Notes: generated by a model from the letters alone, not told the origin. DNA of 64,000 nucleotides from Terriglobales bacterium (GCA_025936825.1 JAICSO010000005.1:62001-126000), one strand, 5' to 3'. Positions 25,242 to 33,223 are shown, counted from the first letter of the stretch. Numbers and translations are program-made.

Positions 25242-26600
25242 TCATTTGCGTGGTCCTGAGGACGGAGGCGGAGGCGCGGGCATGCTCATCCGCGGAGGCG
25301 GTGGTGGCGGAGAGCTCATCCGCGGCGGCGCTGCAGGCCTTGTCTGGCCTTCCCCGCGCTGCATTCCCGGCCGCATGCCCGGTTGCATCATCGAGCGCGG
25401 CGGCGTTATTGACTGGTTTGGTGAAGGAACTCGCTGTGTCACCATCCCCTTGGTCTGCACCTGCTGCGAGACCTTGGCGATGTTGGAAAGCCCGCGCGGA
25501 ACGCCCAGTCCCGCCGAATTGTTCTGGATCATGATCTTGCTGCCTGAACGATTGGCAAAGGTCGTGACCGGTCCACGGTTCACCGCCAGGATCGTAGTTC
25601 CTTTCACGGGTGCGGCTGGAGGCTGCGGCCGTTTAAATCCGCCGGGCGTATTCAACAAAACAGGCGTTGAGTAGTACGGCATCCACGCGCCGCCGGGTTG
25701 CCATGCCCATCCGTACCCGGGCAGGAAGACCCACGTGCCATAGTGATAGGGCACCCAGCCCCATGGATACGACGAAACCCAGCCATATCCGAAGCCCGGC
25801 GAGAAAGCCCAGGCGCCGTTCATGAACGGGTCCCATCCGGCACCGATGAAGTACGGTTGCCAAAGCATGCCGTAGCCTGGCGCGCTGAAGAAGTTGCCGT
25901 AATAGGCCAGATCGCTGGTGCCGTAAGCGTAAGGCGAGTAGTTCGTATACGAATTGCTCGCGTATACCTGGTGATACTCAGACTGTTTTTTGTCCCATCC
26001 GTCGAGCGGTTCGGGCTCGATGTTTTTGGCGACAACTGCTTTGGCATTTTCTCCAGCTTCAAAGCTGACTGTCTGATTCTTCTTCACCTGGACCGTACCC
26101 GATGCACCCTCAACCTGAACATCGCCCTTGAACACTGCAAGAGCTGTGCCTTCTTCGTTGGCGTCGATTCGCAGATGAGCAGCCTGCGTCAGAGTTGTTT
26201 TCGCGTTGCCAAACAGCAACGTGAGTTCATCGTGCTTGGCCGCTGCAAAGTCAACGTACACGGTGCCATTCTGCACATCGGCTACCGAAAGCTTGCCACC
26301 GGAGTCACGCAACGACAGCTTCGTGAACTGCACGTTGGTGTTCGGGGCCAGACGCATGGTGCTACCGTCTTCAAATTCAACCTCGGCGCGTCCGTCTGCA
26401 GTGCGCAGTTTCGTCCCTTCGGTGACAGGCAAGTTCACAATCGCCTTCTCGAACTGCCCGGTGTTGCGATCGATCGTCACACCGCCTTCGATGTAGCTGA
26501 GGCGAACAATCCTGACGTGAGATTCAGCGAAAACCGGAAACGAAAGAAGCAGGGTGAATGCAGCTGCGAAAGCAAGGCGGAGAAGGGCTTTGCTGGACAT
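25242..26600 (-). CDS. Secreted FecR-domain protein with aromatic repeats (DUF6600-like) and Pro-rich tail
   Basis: 452 residues from the ATG at 26600 with GGAGG just upstream. Signal peptide 1-25. Residues ~30-190 form a FecR domain (VTIDRNTGQFEKAIVNLP, then EVEFEDGSTMRLAPNT and VQFTKLSLRD), the fold that in FecR-like regulators senses surface signals. Residues ~235-310 are packed with aromatic repeats such as YGMLWQPYFIGAG, FGYGWVSSYPWGWVPYHYG and LPGYGWAWQPGG. The tail is Pro/Met-rich (PPPPPRMSMPAPPPPSSG). There is no membrane helix or sigma-factor partner in the neighbourhood, so it is unlikely to act as a classical FecR regulator. Comparable aromatic repeats occur in the protein at 3044. 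Confidence 0.8.
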   Translation of the reverse strand: MSSKALLRLAFAAAFTLLLSFPVFAESHVRIVRLSYIEGGVTIDRNTGQFEKAIVNLPVTEGTKLRTADGRAEVEFEDGSTMRLAPNTNVQFTKLSLRDSGGKLSVADVQNGTVYVDFAAAKHDELTLLFGNAKTTLTQAAHLRIDANEEGTALAVFKGDVQVEGASGTVQVKKNQTVSFEAGENAKAVVAKNIEPEPLDGWDKKQSEYHQVYASNSYTNYSPYAYGTSDLAYYGNFFSAPGYGMLWQPYFIGAGWDPFMNGAWAFSPGFGYGWVSSYPWGWVPYHYGTWVFLPGYGWAWQPGGAWMPYYSTPVLLNTPGGFKRPQPPAAPVKGTTILAVNRGPVTTFANRSGSKIMIQNNSAGLGVPRGLSNIAKVSQQVQTKGMVTQRVPSPNQSITPPRSMMQPGMRPGMQRGEGQTRPAAPPRMSSPPPPPPRMSMPAPPPPSSGPRK

Positions 26601-26927
26601 AGGGGCACCTCCGAGGGAACAACTCTCTACCTCATTAGAGCACGTTTACGGAACGTTTGTTGTCTTTATGCTGTAAAAGCATGCCGTACTTGTGCTGGCT
26701 CATCCCGAACGCCCGTGCTTTCACCAGCGGGCGAAGGGATCTGGCGCGGAGTGACCTAGGATTCAAAGCATATTCGACATCCCAGAATGCGTGTTTCGAC
26801 ACCCACGTCGTGTTCCACCAACCACGCAGCCAGGTTCGTCAAGAAAGACTAACTGCCGCCGAATCAATGTCATTCATTTTGGCCGCGATCTTGCCATTCC
26901 TCTCAACGAAGTCCCACGGAGGGGAAC
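26601..26927. other. Intergenic region, 327 bp, with a dispersed repeat copy
   Basis: This gap lies between the divergent FecR-type gene and the membrane protein gene at 26928. It holds copy A of a roughly 55-bp dispersed repeat (26700-26756). No further gene is supported; short frames here are mostly repeat-derived. Confidence 0.5.
26700..26756 (+). repeat. Dispersed ~55-bp repeat, copy A
   Basis: This copy runs from TCATCC to GTGACC and contains TTTCACCAGCGGGCGAAGGG followed by ATCTGGCGCGGAGTGAC. It matches copies at 33028-33082 and 35043-35098 with scattered substitutions. The TCAC and GTGA ends of the core could fold back on each other. Confidence 0.6.
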
Positions 26928-27902
26928 ATGACAACGATCAATCCAAACTCGGTAAGCGGTAACAAGAATTTCAAGCAAGATGACGGCGGCTGGAGCAGCA
27001 TGTACCTGCCAGCGATATGTGCGGCGGTCCTGATGGCGGGAGTGCTGTTCTTCGCGATCAACTGGTCGAAGAAGCCTCAGACCACGGCGAAGATCAATCC
27101 GCCGATTCAGCAACAGGCTTCAGCAACGGTTCCAAGCACGCCCGCAGCTTCGGTTCCAGAGAAGCCGAAAAAGGCTCTCAAGAAGCATCATCGTCCAGCC
27201 ACTGCGAAGTACGTGAATAGTGACTACGGCGTTTCGTTCAAGTATCCGGTCAAGTACAGCCTGCAATCAGGCGACAAGCTAGCTTCACTGCCAGTCACAT
27301 ACTTGAAGGAAGGCGCGGTAGCAGTGGCGGCAGTTGATATGCCCGGAGACTCCTATCCCGAAACGGATTTCACGGCTGCGCTGCTCAGTGTGAGTGTCAG
27401 CAATGACATGAGTTCGGACGGGTGCATGCAGTTCAACCAGTCGTCGAAAGAAGCCGGCGACGTAAAGCCGACGATTGTGAAGCTTGGCGCCAACGAGTAC
27501 AGCGTGTTTGAGCAGATCAACGGAGAAGGCGACAACAAGTCTGACCTGAAGTACTTCCACTTGTTCAAGAACAACGCTTGCTACGAATTCGCGCTGGCAG
27601 TCGATACGACCGATCAAGAAGATATGGCCCAGGTCGATCACGGAAAAGTCTTCCAGCAGTTGGAAAAGATTCTGACGACTGCGCGGATTAAGGACCTGCA
27701 GCCCACGGAAGTCCAGGATGCCGACAGAACGTCGTCAACGGGACTGCCGATTGCGGATACACAAACTGCGGACAGCAAGTCTGGGGACGCAGCGTCTGTC
27801 GAATCGAAAGCTGCCGACACCAAGGCAGCCGACGCGAAATCAAGTGACAAGACCGAAAACGCCCAGGTAGTCACGCCTGAGCCAAAGCCGGAACAGAAGT
27901 AA
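26928..27902 (+). CDS. Single-pass membrane protein of unknown function
   Basis: 324 residues from the ATG at 26928, with ACGGAGGGG just upstream. A membrane helix lies at ~28-47 (AICAAVLMAGVLFFAINW), then a Pro/Lys-rich linker (~50-85). A globular domain (~90-250) carries KYVNSDYGVSFKYPVKYSL, GAVAVAAVDMPGDSYPETDF and NACYEFALAVDTTDQEDMAQ. The last ~60 residues are a low-complexity tail of alternating Ala/Asp/Ser/Lys (for example SKAADTKAADAKSSDK). The domain recalls the extracytoplasmic beta domains of PsbP/LpqN-type proteins that start with a DYGVSFKYP strand, but this is only a resemblance. A REP-type hairpin with a T-run follows immediately and may end transcription. Confidence 0.65.
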   Translation: MTTINPNSVSGNKNFKQDDGGWSSMYLPAICAAVLMAGVLFFAINWSKKPQTTAKINPPIQQQASATVPSTPAASVPEKPKKALKKHHRPATAKYVNSDYGVSFKYPVKYSLQSGDKLASLPVTYLKEGAVAVAAVDMPGDSYPETDFTAALLSVSVSNDMSSDGCMQFNQSSKEAGDVKPTIVKLGANEYSVFEQINGEGDNKSDLKYFHLFKNNACYEFALAVDTTDQEDMAQVDHGKVFQQLEKILTTARIKDLQPTEVQDADRTSSTGLPIADTQTADSKSGDAASVESKAADTKAADAKSSDKTENAQVVTPEPKPEQK

Positions 27903-27918
27903 TAACCAAAGTTGTTGA

Positions 27919-28044
27919 GGGGTGCCCCACCCTTGTCGCGTTCTTGGCGACAGGGTGGGGTTTTTGACTTTGCGTGAATGTAGCTCTCAAGATCAAAATC
28001 CCCGTCCTGCCTCGCAAAATACGCGAGACAAGGACGGGGCACCC
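27919..28044 (+). repeat. REP-like double-hairpin repeat, left copy
   Basis: About 126 bp starting GGGGTGCCCCACCC and ending GGGGCACCC. The first hairpin (CCCCACCC...GGGTGGGG) is followed by TTTTT. The second (CCCCGTCC...GGACGGGG) closes the unit. Between them lies GTAG at 27980. The unit repeats at 28657-28778 in the same orientation. Unit ends GGGTGCCCC/GGGGCACCC are inverted. It is also in terminator position for the gene ending at 27902. Confidence 0.85.
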
Positions 28045-28047
28045 GAA

Positions 28048-28584
28048 TTACGATCGATCCCGAACAACGACCTTTGGAAAAATTCCCTGGCGTTCTCGCT
28101 TCCGCGCCGTCCATTGCGACTCAATCTCAACCACTCCCTCAGTTCCAGTCGCGTAGTGCACGAAACTACTCCACTTCCAGTCTTCCGGGCGCTTGACGAG
28201 TCCCCTGACCACCGGATTCCGATGCATGTAACGTAATTTCTCCACGCGCTTCGATTCTCCCCAAACATTGAAGTCATAGTATCGAGGCAGCCAGAATGGG
28301 CTGCCTTCGGGCAAGCGCAGTTCGCGCGCAACATTTTGCTTCAGCATCTGTAGTACGGTCGAGAGGCGTGAGCGCTCAGGTTCGCTAATCAGCAGATGGA
28401 CATGCTCTGGCATAACCACATATCCGCACACGTAGAAGCCATACCATTGCCGAGTCTGTTCGAGTGTTCTTACGAACACATCACGAGCGTATGGTGTCCC
28501 TAGTAACGGCTCACGATTGTGACAACTGAAAGTGACGAAGTGTAAACAGCGCGCTTGCTGGAAGTGCTTCAACCCCCAGGGCAT
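28048..28584 (-). CDS. REP-associated tyrosine transposase (RAYT, Y1_Tnp/HUH)
   Basis: 178 residues of the IS200/IS605-type HUH endonuclease fold. The histidine pair is in VVMPEHVHLLISEPE (about residues 58-65, H-x-H form). The catalytic Tyr is in RVEKLRYMHRNPVVRGLV (near residue 118), followed by KRPEDWKWSSFVHY, the diagnostic RAYT motif. The C-terminal ESQWTARKRERQG is also usual for acidobacterial members. It would cut and rejoin single-stranded DNA at REP hairpins. It looks intact, with no frameshift. The N-terminus MPWGLKHFQQARCLHFVTFS is normal for the family. Two similar hairpin repeats flank it. The start codon at 28584 is followed upstream by ~70 bp before the right repeat. Confidence 0.93.
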   Translation of the reverse strand: MPWGLKHFQQARCLHFVTFSCHNREPLLGTPYARDVFVRTLEQTRQWYGFYVCGYVVMPEHVHLLISEPERSRLSTVLQMLKQNVARELRLPEGSPFWLPRYYDFNVWGESKRVEKLRYMHRNPVVRGLVKRPEDWKWSSFVHYATGTEGVVEIESQWTARKRERQGIFPKVVVRDRS

Positions 28585-28656
28585 GCTCCGAAGCTAAACG
28601 AGCGTCACAATTCTGTCTGTGACGGATGAACATTAGGGGTGGCCCAGCCTTGTCAC

Positions 28657-28778
28657 GGGTGCCCCTTGTCGCGTTCTTGGCGACAGGGTGGGGTTTTTGA
28701 CTTTGCGTGAATGTAGACTCTCAAGATCAAACTCCCCGCCCTGTCTCGCAAAATACGCGAGACAAGGACGGGGCACCC
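28657..28778 (+). repeat. REP-like double-hairpin repeat, right copy
   Basis: Same unit as 27919-28044, differing by a few bases and one small indel, in the same orientation. It ends GGGGCACCC one base from the smpB stop codon (28780-28782), so on the minus strand it can act as the smpB terminator. A partial sequence resembling the repeat end (GGGGTGGCCC...GGGTGCCCC) lies just left at 28635-28664. Confidence 0.85.
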
Positions 28779-28779
28779 T

Positions 28780-29307
28780 CTAGTTCTTTCTCGATCTCGC
28801 GATCGCCTCTCTGGCTTCCTTATCCGCCGTGCGGCGGCGCTCGGTTTGTCGCTTATCCCAGAGTTGTTTACCCTTCGCAAGTGCAAGTTCTACTTTCACT
28901 CGTCCGTTCTTGAAGTACATGCGTGTAGGAATCAGCGTGAGGCCCTTTTGCTGGGTCTTGCCAATTAGTTTGCGGATCTCTTCCTTGTGGACGAGAAGCT
29001 TCCGCGTCCGGAGGGGAGCGTGATTGTAGATGTTCCCGTGCTCGTACTCGCCGATGTGACAGTTCAGCAGCCAGAGTTCGCCGTCTTTGACGATCCCATA
29101 CGAGTCGCGTAGCCCAACTTTTCCGCCCCGGACCGACTTCACCTCGGTACCTGTTAAGGCAATGCCGGTCTCGTATTTTTCCAGCAAGAAATAGTTATGT
29201 GAGGCGATCCTATTGACAGCGGCATCCCTCTGCCCGGCCGCGGTGGGATCGCGCCGCGGATTCTTCTCCGGGTTCGCCTTGGTCTGATGGGTCGCTTGCC
29301 GGGCCAT
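28780..29307 (-). CDS. smpB: SsrA-binding protein SmpB
   Basis: 175 residues with the OB-fold SmpB core: ASHNYFLLEKYETGIALTGT, then EVKSVRGGKVGLRDSYG, the LNCHIGEYEHGN motif, LLVHKEEIRKLIGK and the closing KVELALAKGKQLWDKR. The basic C-terminal tail (TERRRTADKEAREAIARSRK) would enter the mRNA channel as in other SmpB. It binds tmRNA and rescues stalled ribosomes. A ~30-residue N-terminal extension (HQTKANPEKNPRRDPTAAG) is longer than in the E. coli protein. The stop codon is next to the right REP repeat. No ssrA gene was recognised in the window. Confidence 0.96.
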   Translation of the reverse strand: MARQATHQTKANPEKNPRRDPTAAGQRDAAVNRIASHNYFLLEKYETGIALTGTEVKSVRGGKVGLRDSYGIVKDGELWLLNCHIGEYEHGNIYNHAPLRTRKLLVHKEEIRKLIGKTQQKGLTLIPTRMYFKNGRVKVELALAKGKQLWDKRQTERRRTADKEAREAIARSRKN

Positions 29308-29321
29308 TAAGGATAGAGTAG

Positions 29322-29394
29322 CAGTTTCAAGTTTCGAGTTTCGAGTTCCAAGTCGCTGCGCCTCAGTTCCTGAAACTGGAAACTTGAAATTCGA
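29322..29394. repeat. Intergenic palindrome with TTTCAAGTTTCGAG-type arms
   Basis: The left arm carries TTTCAAGTTTCGAG, repeated once more as TTTCGAGTTCCAAG. The right arm, near 29371-29394, is CTGAAACTGGAAACTTGAAA, its imperfect complement. It fills the gap between smpB and the secretin gene. Confidence 0.6.
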
Positions 29395-29511
29395 AGCCGG
29401 CTAATCAACCAGCACGGGTCCAATCAGCTAGCAGCTAGAAGCTGATGCGTTGGTACGAGTACTTTGGTGTAAATGTATGACGAACAGTAACATCGGCGTG
29501 GTTACCCCCGA

Positions 29512-29520
29512 TGCTATAAT
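29512..29520 (+). promoter_or_regulatory. Candidate extended -10 promoter for the secretin/pseudopilin group
   Basis: TGCTATAAT is an exact extended -10 (TGn plus TATAAT), about 75 bp before the ATG at 29596. No good -35 stands at the usual spacing, which an extended -10 promoter can do without. Confidence 0.5.
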
Positions 29521-29595
29521 CGCGCTTTCCTACAGAAAAAATGCATGGTTCAGCCCTCTGAAGCATGCGAACGAACGTCTTTTGAGGTGTCATTG

Positions 29596-31914
29596 ATGAA
29601 ACGCGCAATCCGCCCGGCGCTGATCGTTTTCCTGGTTTTTCTAGCCATCATCTCAGCTGTGGCCGAGAGCGCTCGCTCCCTTTACAAGAAGGGCAAAGAT
29701 GCCGAAGCACGCCAGAACTACGAGCAGGCTTACGACTTCTACAAGCAAGCCTACGATCAGAGCCCCCGGGATCTTTCCTACCGGACCGCGTACGAGCGTT
29801 TGCGATTCCTGGCTGGCGCATCGCATGTCCATCGGGGACAGCTGCTTCGGGAAGCCGGACGCCTGCAGGAAGCACTAGCCGAGTTCCAGAAAGCCGCTGA
29901 GATCGATCCTTCCAGCGCCATTGCTAAACAAGAAATAGCGGTCACCAATCGGATGATCCAGCAGGGCCAGGGTGCTGCGCCGCAAACCCAGCGAGAGCCC
30001 AGCGTGCTGGAACAACGTTTGCAGAATGCGAGTGGGCCGGTCGAACTCGCCGCCATCCCCAACGTCCCGATGACGATGAAGCAGACCGCCGACAGCAAGA
30101 TCATTTACGAGACCATCGGCAAGCTGGCTGGCATTAACGTTCTCTTCGATCCTGATTACACGTCGCGGGCTATCAAGGTAGATCTGAACTCAGTTTCTCT
30201 GGAAGAAGCGCTGCAGATCGTTGCTATGGAGTCAAAGACTTTCTGGCGCCCTGTTACGCCGAACACGATTTTCGTTGCTGCCGACAATCCCGCCAAGCGC
30301 AAGGAGCTTGAGCAGAGCGTCATCAAGACTTTCTACCTTTCGAACCTTTCTCAGCCAACCGAGCTCCAGGATGTTGTGAACGCGCTTCGCCAGATTCTCG
30401 AAATCCAGCGCATTCAACCGCTGCCTTCGGAAGGTGCCATCGTGGTGCGCGGAAACCCCGACCAGATCGCGCTGGCGCAGAAGTTGGTCAGCGATCTCGA
30501 CCGCTCCAAACCCGAAGTGGTGGTGGATATCGCGGTCATGCAGATCAATCGCGACAAGAACCGCACCTTGGGAATCAATCCGCCAACCAGTGCGTCGATC
30601 CAGCTGCAACCCAATGTCACTACGACAACGACGAACAACAATAACAACAACAACAACAATGGATTGGGCGGCATCACGACTCCGACTACCAACAACGGCT
30701 CGATCAATCTGAATTCCCTAGCTAACCTCAACGCCACCGACTTCCAAGTCACGATTTCGCAGGCGACCGTCTCAGCCCTCTTTTCAGACACAAATACCAA
30801 GCTGATTCAGAACCCGCAGATTCGCTCGGTCGATGGGCAGAAGGCGACACTGAAAATAGGCGACCGCATTCCGATCGCAACCGGATCATTTCAGCCCGGC
30901 ATTGGCGGCGTTGGCATCAACCCGCTGGTCAACACCCAGTTTCAGTACCAGGACGTCGGCGTAAACATTGAAGTCACGCCGCGGGTGCACTCCAACGGCG
31001 ATGTGACGCTGAAGATCGCGATGGACATTTCGTCCGTCACCGGCCAGTCGAATATCGGTGGTATTACCCAGCCCATCATTGGCCAGCGCAAAGTTGATCA
31101 TGAGGTCCGCCTGCGCGAGGGCGAAGCCAACCTGCTCGGCGGTATGTTGGAAGACTTGAACAGCAAGAGCCTGACGGGAATCCCGGGACTGTCGCAAATT
31201 CCCTTGTTGAAGTATCTCTTCGGCCAAACCCAGACGGAACATCGTGAGACTGAAACGGTATTCGTGCTGATCCCGCACGTGGTACGCCGCCAGGTATTGA
31301 CGCAGTTGAACGAAGAAGCGATTGATGTAGGTACCGCTAGCGCCATCAGCTTGCGCAACGTGAGCCGTTCGAACTCGCAGCCCAGCGGGGGCGGTATGAA
31401 CCCGTCCTCAGGCGCGGGCTCGGTGAACGTTCCGCAGCCTGCTGCGCCGGCTCAGCCGACCGCTTCGCCGGAGCCGCAATTGGTGCCGCGGTCAGCAACG
31501 ACGGCGAGCTTCGCGTTTGATCCGCCACAATTGACGCAGAAGCCGGGATCAACCTTCACCGTGAATGTGTTGTTGAATGGCGCACAGAATGTGTATTCGG
31601 TCCCGCTGCAACTGACCTACGATCCCAACTTGCTGCAGGTGGTGAACGTTTCGAACGGGACCTTGCTTTCGCAGGATGGGCAGATTGTCACCGTTACTCA
31701 CCGCGAAGATGACAGCACCGGAACCATGCAGGTTACGGCCAGCCGTCCGCCAGGTGCTGCGGGCGTCAACGGCCAGGGCGCGGTCGTCACCCTGACCTTC
31801 ATGGCGAAAGCTGCGGGACAATCCAGCCTGACCATTGCTCGTGGGGGCGCGCAAGATCCAGCCCACCAGGCCATGCCTGTGAACGGAGCCACGGCGGCGG
31901 TTACAATTCAGTAG
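29596..31914 (+). CDS. TPR-secretin with C-terminal cohesin-like domain (GspD/PilQ type)
   Basis: 772 residues from the ATG at 29596 (GAGGTG upstream; an ATG at 29545 in frame is less likely). Signal peptide ~1-22. Residues ~27-105 hold TPR-like helices (EARQNYEQAYDFYKQAYD). N-domains follow at ~155-330 (INVLFDPDYTSRAIKVDL, LQDVVNALRQILEIQ, GAIVVRGNPDQIALAQKL). A stretch of five Thr then nine Asn (342-355) interrupts the next section. The secretin barrel covers ~390-590 (KIGDRIPIATGSFQPGIG, VGVNIEVTPRVHSNGDV, ETVFVLIPHVVRR). A Pro-rich linker leads to a C-terminal ~135-residue cohesin-type domain (VYSVPLQLTYDPNLLQVVNV). It should be an outer-membrane pore with an added binding domain. Two pseudopilin genes follow. 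Confidence 0.88.
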   Translation: MKRAIRPALIVFLVFLAIISAVAESARSLYKKGKDAEARQNYEQAYDFYKQAYDQSPRDLSYRTAYERLRFLAGASHVHRGQLLREAGRLQEALAEFQKAAEIDPSSAIAKQEIAVTNRMIQQGQGAAPQTQREPSVLEQRLQNASGPVELAAIPNVPMTMKQTADSKIIYETIGKLAGINVLFDPDYTSRAIKVDLNSVSLEEALQIVAMESKTFWRPVTPNTIFVAADNPAKRKELEQSVIKTFYLSNLSQPTELQDVVNALRQILEIQRIQPLPSEGAIVVRGNPDQIALAQKLVSDLDRSKPEVVVDIAVMQINRDKNRTLGINPPTSASIQLQPNVTTTTTNNNNNNNNNGLGGITTPTTNNGSINLNSLANLNATDFQVTISQATVSALFSDTNTKLIQNPQIRSVDGQKATLKIGDRIPIATGSFQPGIGGVGINPLVNTQFQYQDVGVNIEVTPRVHSNGDVTLKIAMDISSVTGQSNIGGITQPIIGQRKVDHEVRLREGEANLLGGMLEDLNSKSLTGIPGLSQIPLLKYLFGQTQTEHRETETVFVLIPHVVRRQVLTQLNEEAIDVGTASAISLRNVSRSNSQPSGGGMNPSSGAGSVNVPQPAAPAQPTASPEPQLVPRSATTASFAFDPPQLTQKPGSTFTVNVLLNGAQNVYSVPLQLTYDPNLLQVVNVSNGTLLSQDGQIVTVTHREDDSTGTMQVTASRPPGAAGVNGQGAVVTLTFMAKAAGQSSLTIARGGAQDPAHQAMPVNGATAAVTIQ

Positions 31915-31924
31915 AGCGCAAAGG

Positions 31925-32011
31925 GTTGTGGGTTATTGGTTGTTCGTTGTTCGCGGTTTCGTGGGACTCATAGCCAGACGGCCCAAGAGCCAACAACCAA
32001 TAGCCCACAAC
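31925..32011. repeat. Intergenic palindrome with 20-bp arms
   Basis: The left arm GTTGTGGGTTATTGGTTGTT (31925-31944) and the complement of the right arm at 31992-32011 differ at one of 20 bases. A ~47-bp spacer separates them. It begins 11 bp after the secretin stop and ends 8 bp before the first ATG in the pseudopilin frame, so read-through RNA would fold here. Confidence 0.75.
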
Positions 32012-32054
32012 TGATTTCATGCAAGTTTCGCCGCCTAACTCGTTCCCAGTGAAG

Positions 32055-32510
32055 ATGTACGTCCGCAAAGAACAATCCGGCTTTACATTGATTGAGCTTG
32101 TCGTGGCCACGACGATCCTGATCATTCTTTCCGGCTTGATCATTCCCGTCGCTCGGGTGCAGATTAAGCGTGAGAAAGAACGCCAGCTTCGGGCTGCGTT
32201 GTGGGAAATTCGCGACGCCATCGATCGCTACAAAGACGCCGCCGACCGCAACGCCTTCCGCACCAAGGTGAATTCTTTCGGTTATCCCCCTGATCTCGAT
32301 ACTCTCGTGAATGGTGAAGACGTTGGCGGAAAGAAGTTACGCTTTCTGCGACACATCCCGGTTGATCCGATGACAGGCAACACCGACTGGGGCCTTCGCT
32401 CCATGCAGGACGATCCGGACTCCGACACCTTTAACGGCGATAGCGTGTTCGATGTGCACACCAAATCTCAGGGCATCGCGCTCGATGGCACCAAGTACAG
32501 GGATTGGTAA
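32055..32510 (+). CDS. GspG-like pseudopilin
   Basis: 151 residues from the ATG at 32055, which gives a nine-residue leader (MYVRKEQSG) before the prepilin peptidase site GFTLIELVVATTILI; the ATG at 32019 would give a 21-residue leader. The hydrophobic helix covers residues ~10-30. Downstream are the GspG-like motifs EIRDAIDRYKDAADRN, GYPPDLDTLVNGEDVGGK, and FLRHIPVDPMTGNTDWGLR, with a C-terminal Asp-rich calcium-site-like end (DDPDSDTFNGDSVFD). It would be a major pseudopilin of a type II-like secretion or pilus-type system. Its stop is directly followed by the next pseudopilin start. Confidence 0.85.
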   Translation: MYVRKEQSGFTLIELVVATTILIILSGLIIPVARVQIKREKERQLRAALWEIRDAIDRYKDAADRNAFRTKVNSFGYPPDLDTLVNGEDVGGKKLRFLRHIPVDPMTGNTDWGLRSMQDDPDSDTFNGDSVFDVHTKSQGIALDGTKYRDW

Positions 32511-32975
32511 ATGAAATTCCGCAAACCAATCCAGAAGGTCCTCCAGCGTCGTCACACTTGTCGCAATCGGGTGGAGTATTACGCCCGCGAGGCGGGATTC
32601 ACCCTCATTGAGCTGATGATCGTCATCAGCATCCTTCTGATCCTGATCTCCATCGCGATTCCCCAGTATCGAGAGTCCGTCCGCCGCGCGCGAGAGTCGG
32701 TGCTGAAGCAGGACCTTTACGACATGCGCAAGCTGATCTCGGAGTACACGCTCGATAAGCAGAAAGCGCCACAGTCCATAGAAGATCTCGTCTCGGCGCA
32801 TTACCTCGGTTCGGTACCGAAAGACCCAATCACCGGCCAGCAGGATTGGCAGGCCGAGCAATGCGACGACAGCACCATCTCCACACCCGAGGAGCAGGAC
32901 ACCGGCGGCATGTGCGACGTGCATAGCTCGTCGACTCAAATCGCTTCCGACGGCACCGCGTACAACACCTGGTAA
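32511..32975 (+). CDS. GspG-like pseudopilin
   Basis: 154 residues starting at the ATG right after the previous stop, so the two are translationally coupled. An unusually long basic leader of 28 residues (KFRKPIQKVLQRRHTCRNRV) precedes the cleavage motif AGFTLIELMIVISILLIL. The hydrophobic helix extends to about residue 50. The body has RESVRRARESVLKQDLYDMR, DKQKAPQSIEDLVSAHYLG and VPKDPITGQQDWQAE, then an acidic C-terminal loop with two Cys (EQCDDSTIS and GGMCDVHSS) that could form a disulfide. It is a second pseudopilin paralog beside the one at 32055. The ATPase, inner-membrane platform and prepilin peptidase are not in the window. Confidence 0.85.
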   Translation: MKFRKPIQKVLQRRHTCRNRVEYYAREAGFTLIELMIVISILLILISIAIPQYRESVRRARESVLKQDLYDMRKLISEYTLDKQKAPQSIEDLVSAHYLGSVPKDPITGQQDWQAEQCDDSTISTPEEQDTGGMCDVHSSSTQIASDGTAYNTW

Positions 32976-33027
32976 GAAGCACTCAGCATTCAGCAATCCG
33001 CATTCAGCCGGAATAAGCAGTTGCGTC

Positions 33028-33082
33028 GTACCGAACGCGCGCGTTCTCACCAGCGCGCGGAGGGATCTTGCGTGCAGTGACT
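33028..33082 (+). repeat. Dispersed ~55-bp repeat, copy B
   Basis: It contains ACCGAACGCGCGCGTTCTCA and then CCAGCGCGCGGAGGGATCTT and GCGTGCAGTGACT. It matches copy A (26700) and copy C (35043). It lies in the gap 32976-33223 between the pseudopilins and hutU, which otherwise holds only a small direct-repeat stretch (CATTCAGC repeated at 32986-33007). Confidence 0.6.
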
Positions 33083-33223
33083 CGTGCCCACGGCGAGCAG
33101 GTCGGACATGCGCCTCTGTTGTGATCCCCGCCAGATTCCCCGTCGGCTGAAGAACGCGCCGTTCGGGATGACGCCATTTGCCGGAGTTTGAATCTCCACC
33201 GTTCCCGGCACTACCATCTACCC

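Larger units (their letters stand above)
27919..28778 (-). mobile_element. RAYT element: REP-associated transposase gene between two direct REP-type repeats
   Basis: The whole unit of ~860 bp comprises the two ~120-bp repeat copies in direct orientation and the RAYT gene on the minus strand between them. Its stop codon lies four bases from the left repeat. It sits between the membrane protein gene at 26928 and smpB. REP/RAYT systems are IS200/IS605-derived and single-copy in many genomes, with the RAYT spreading REPs elsewhere (established knowledge). Confidence 0.8.

Noticed and set aside
27903-28779. A CRISPR array, suggested by two similar repeats
   Set aside because: There are only two copies of ~120 bp, they hold internal hairpins, the space between them codes for a transposase, and no cas gene is present.
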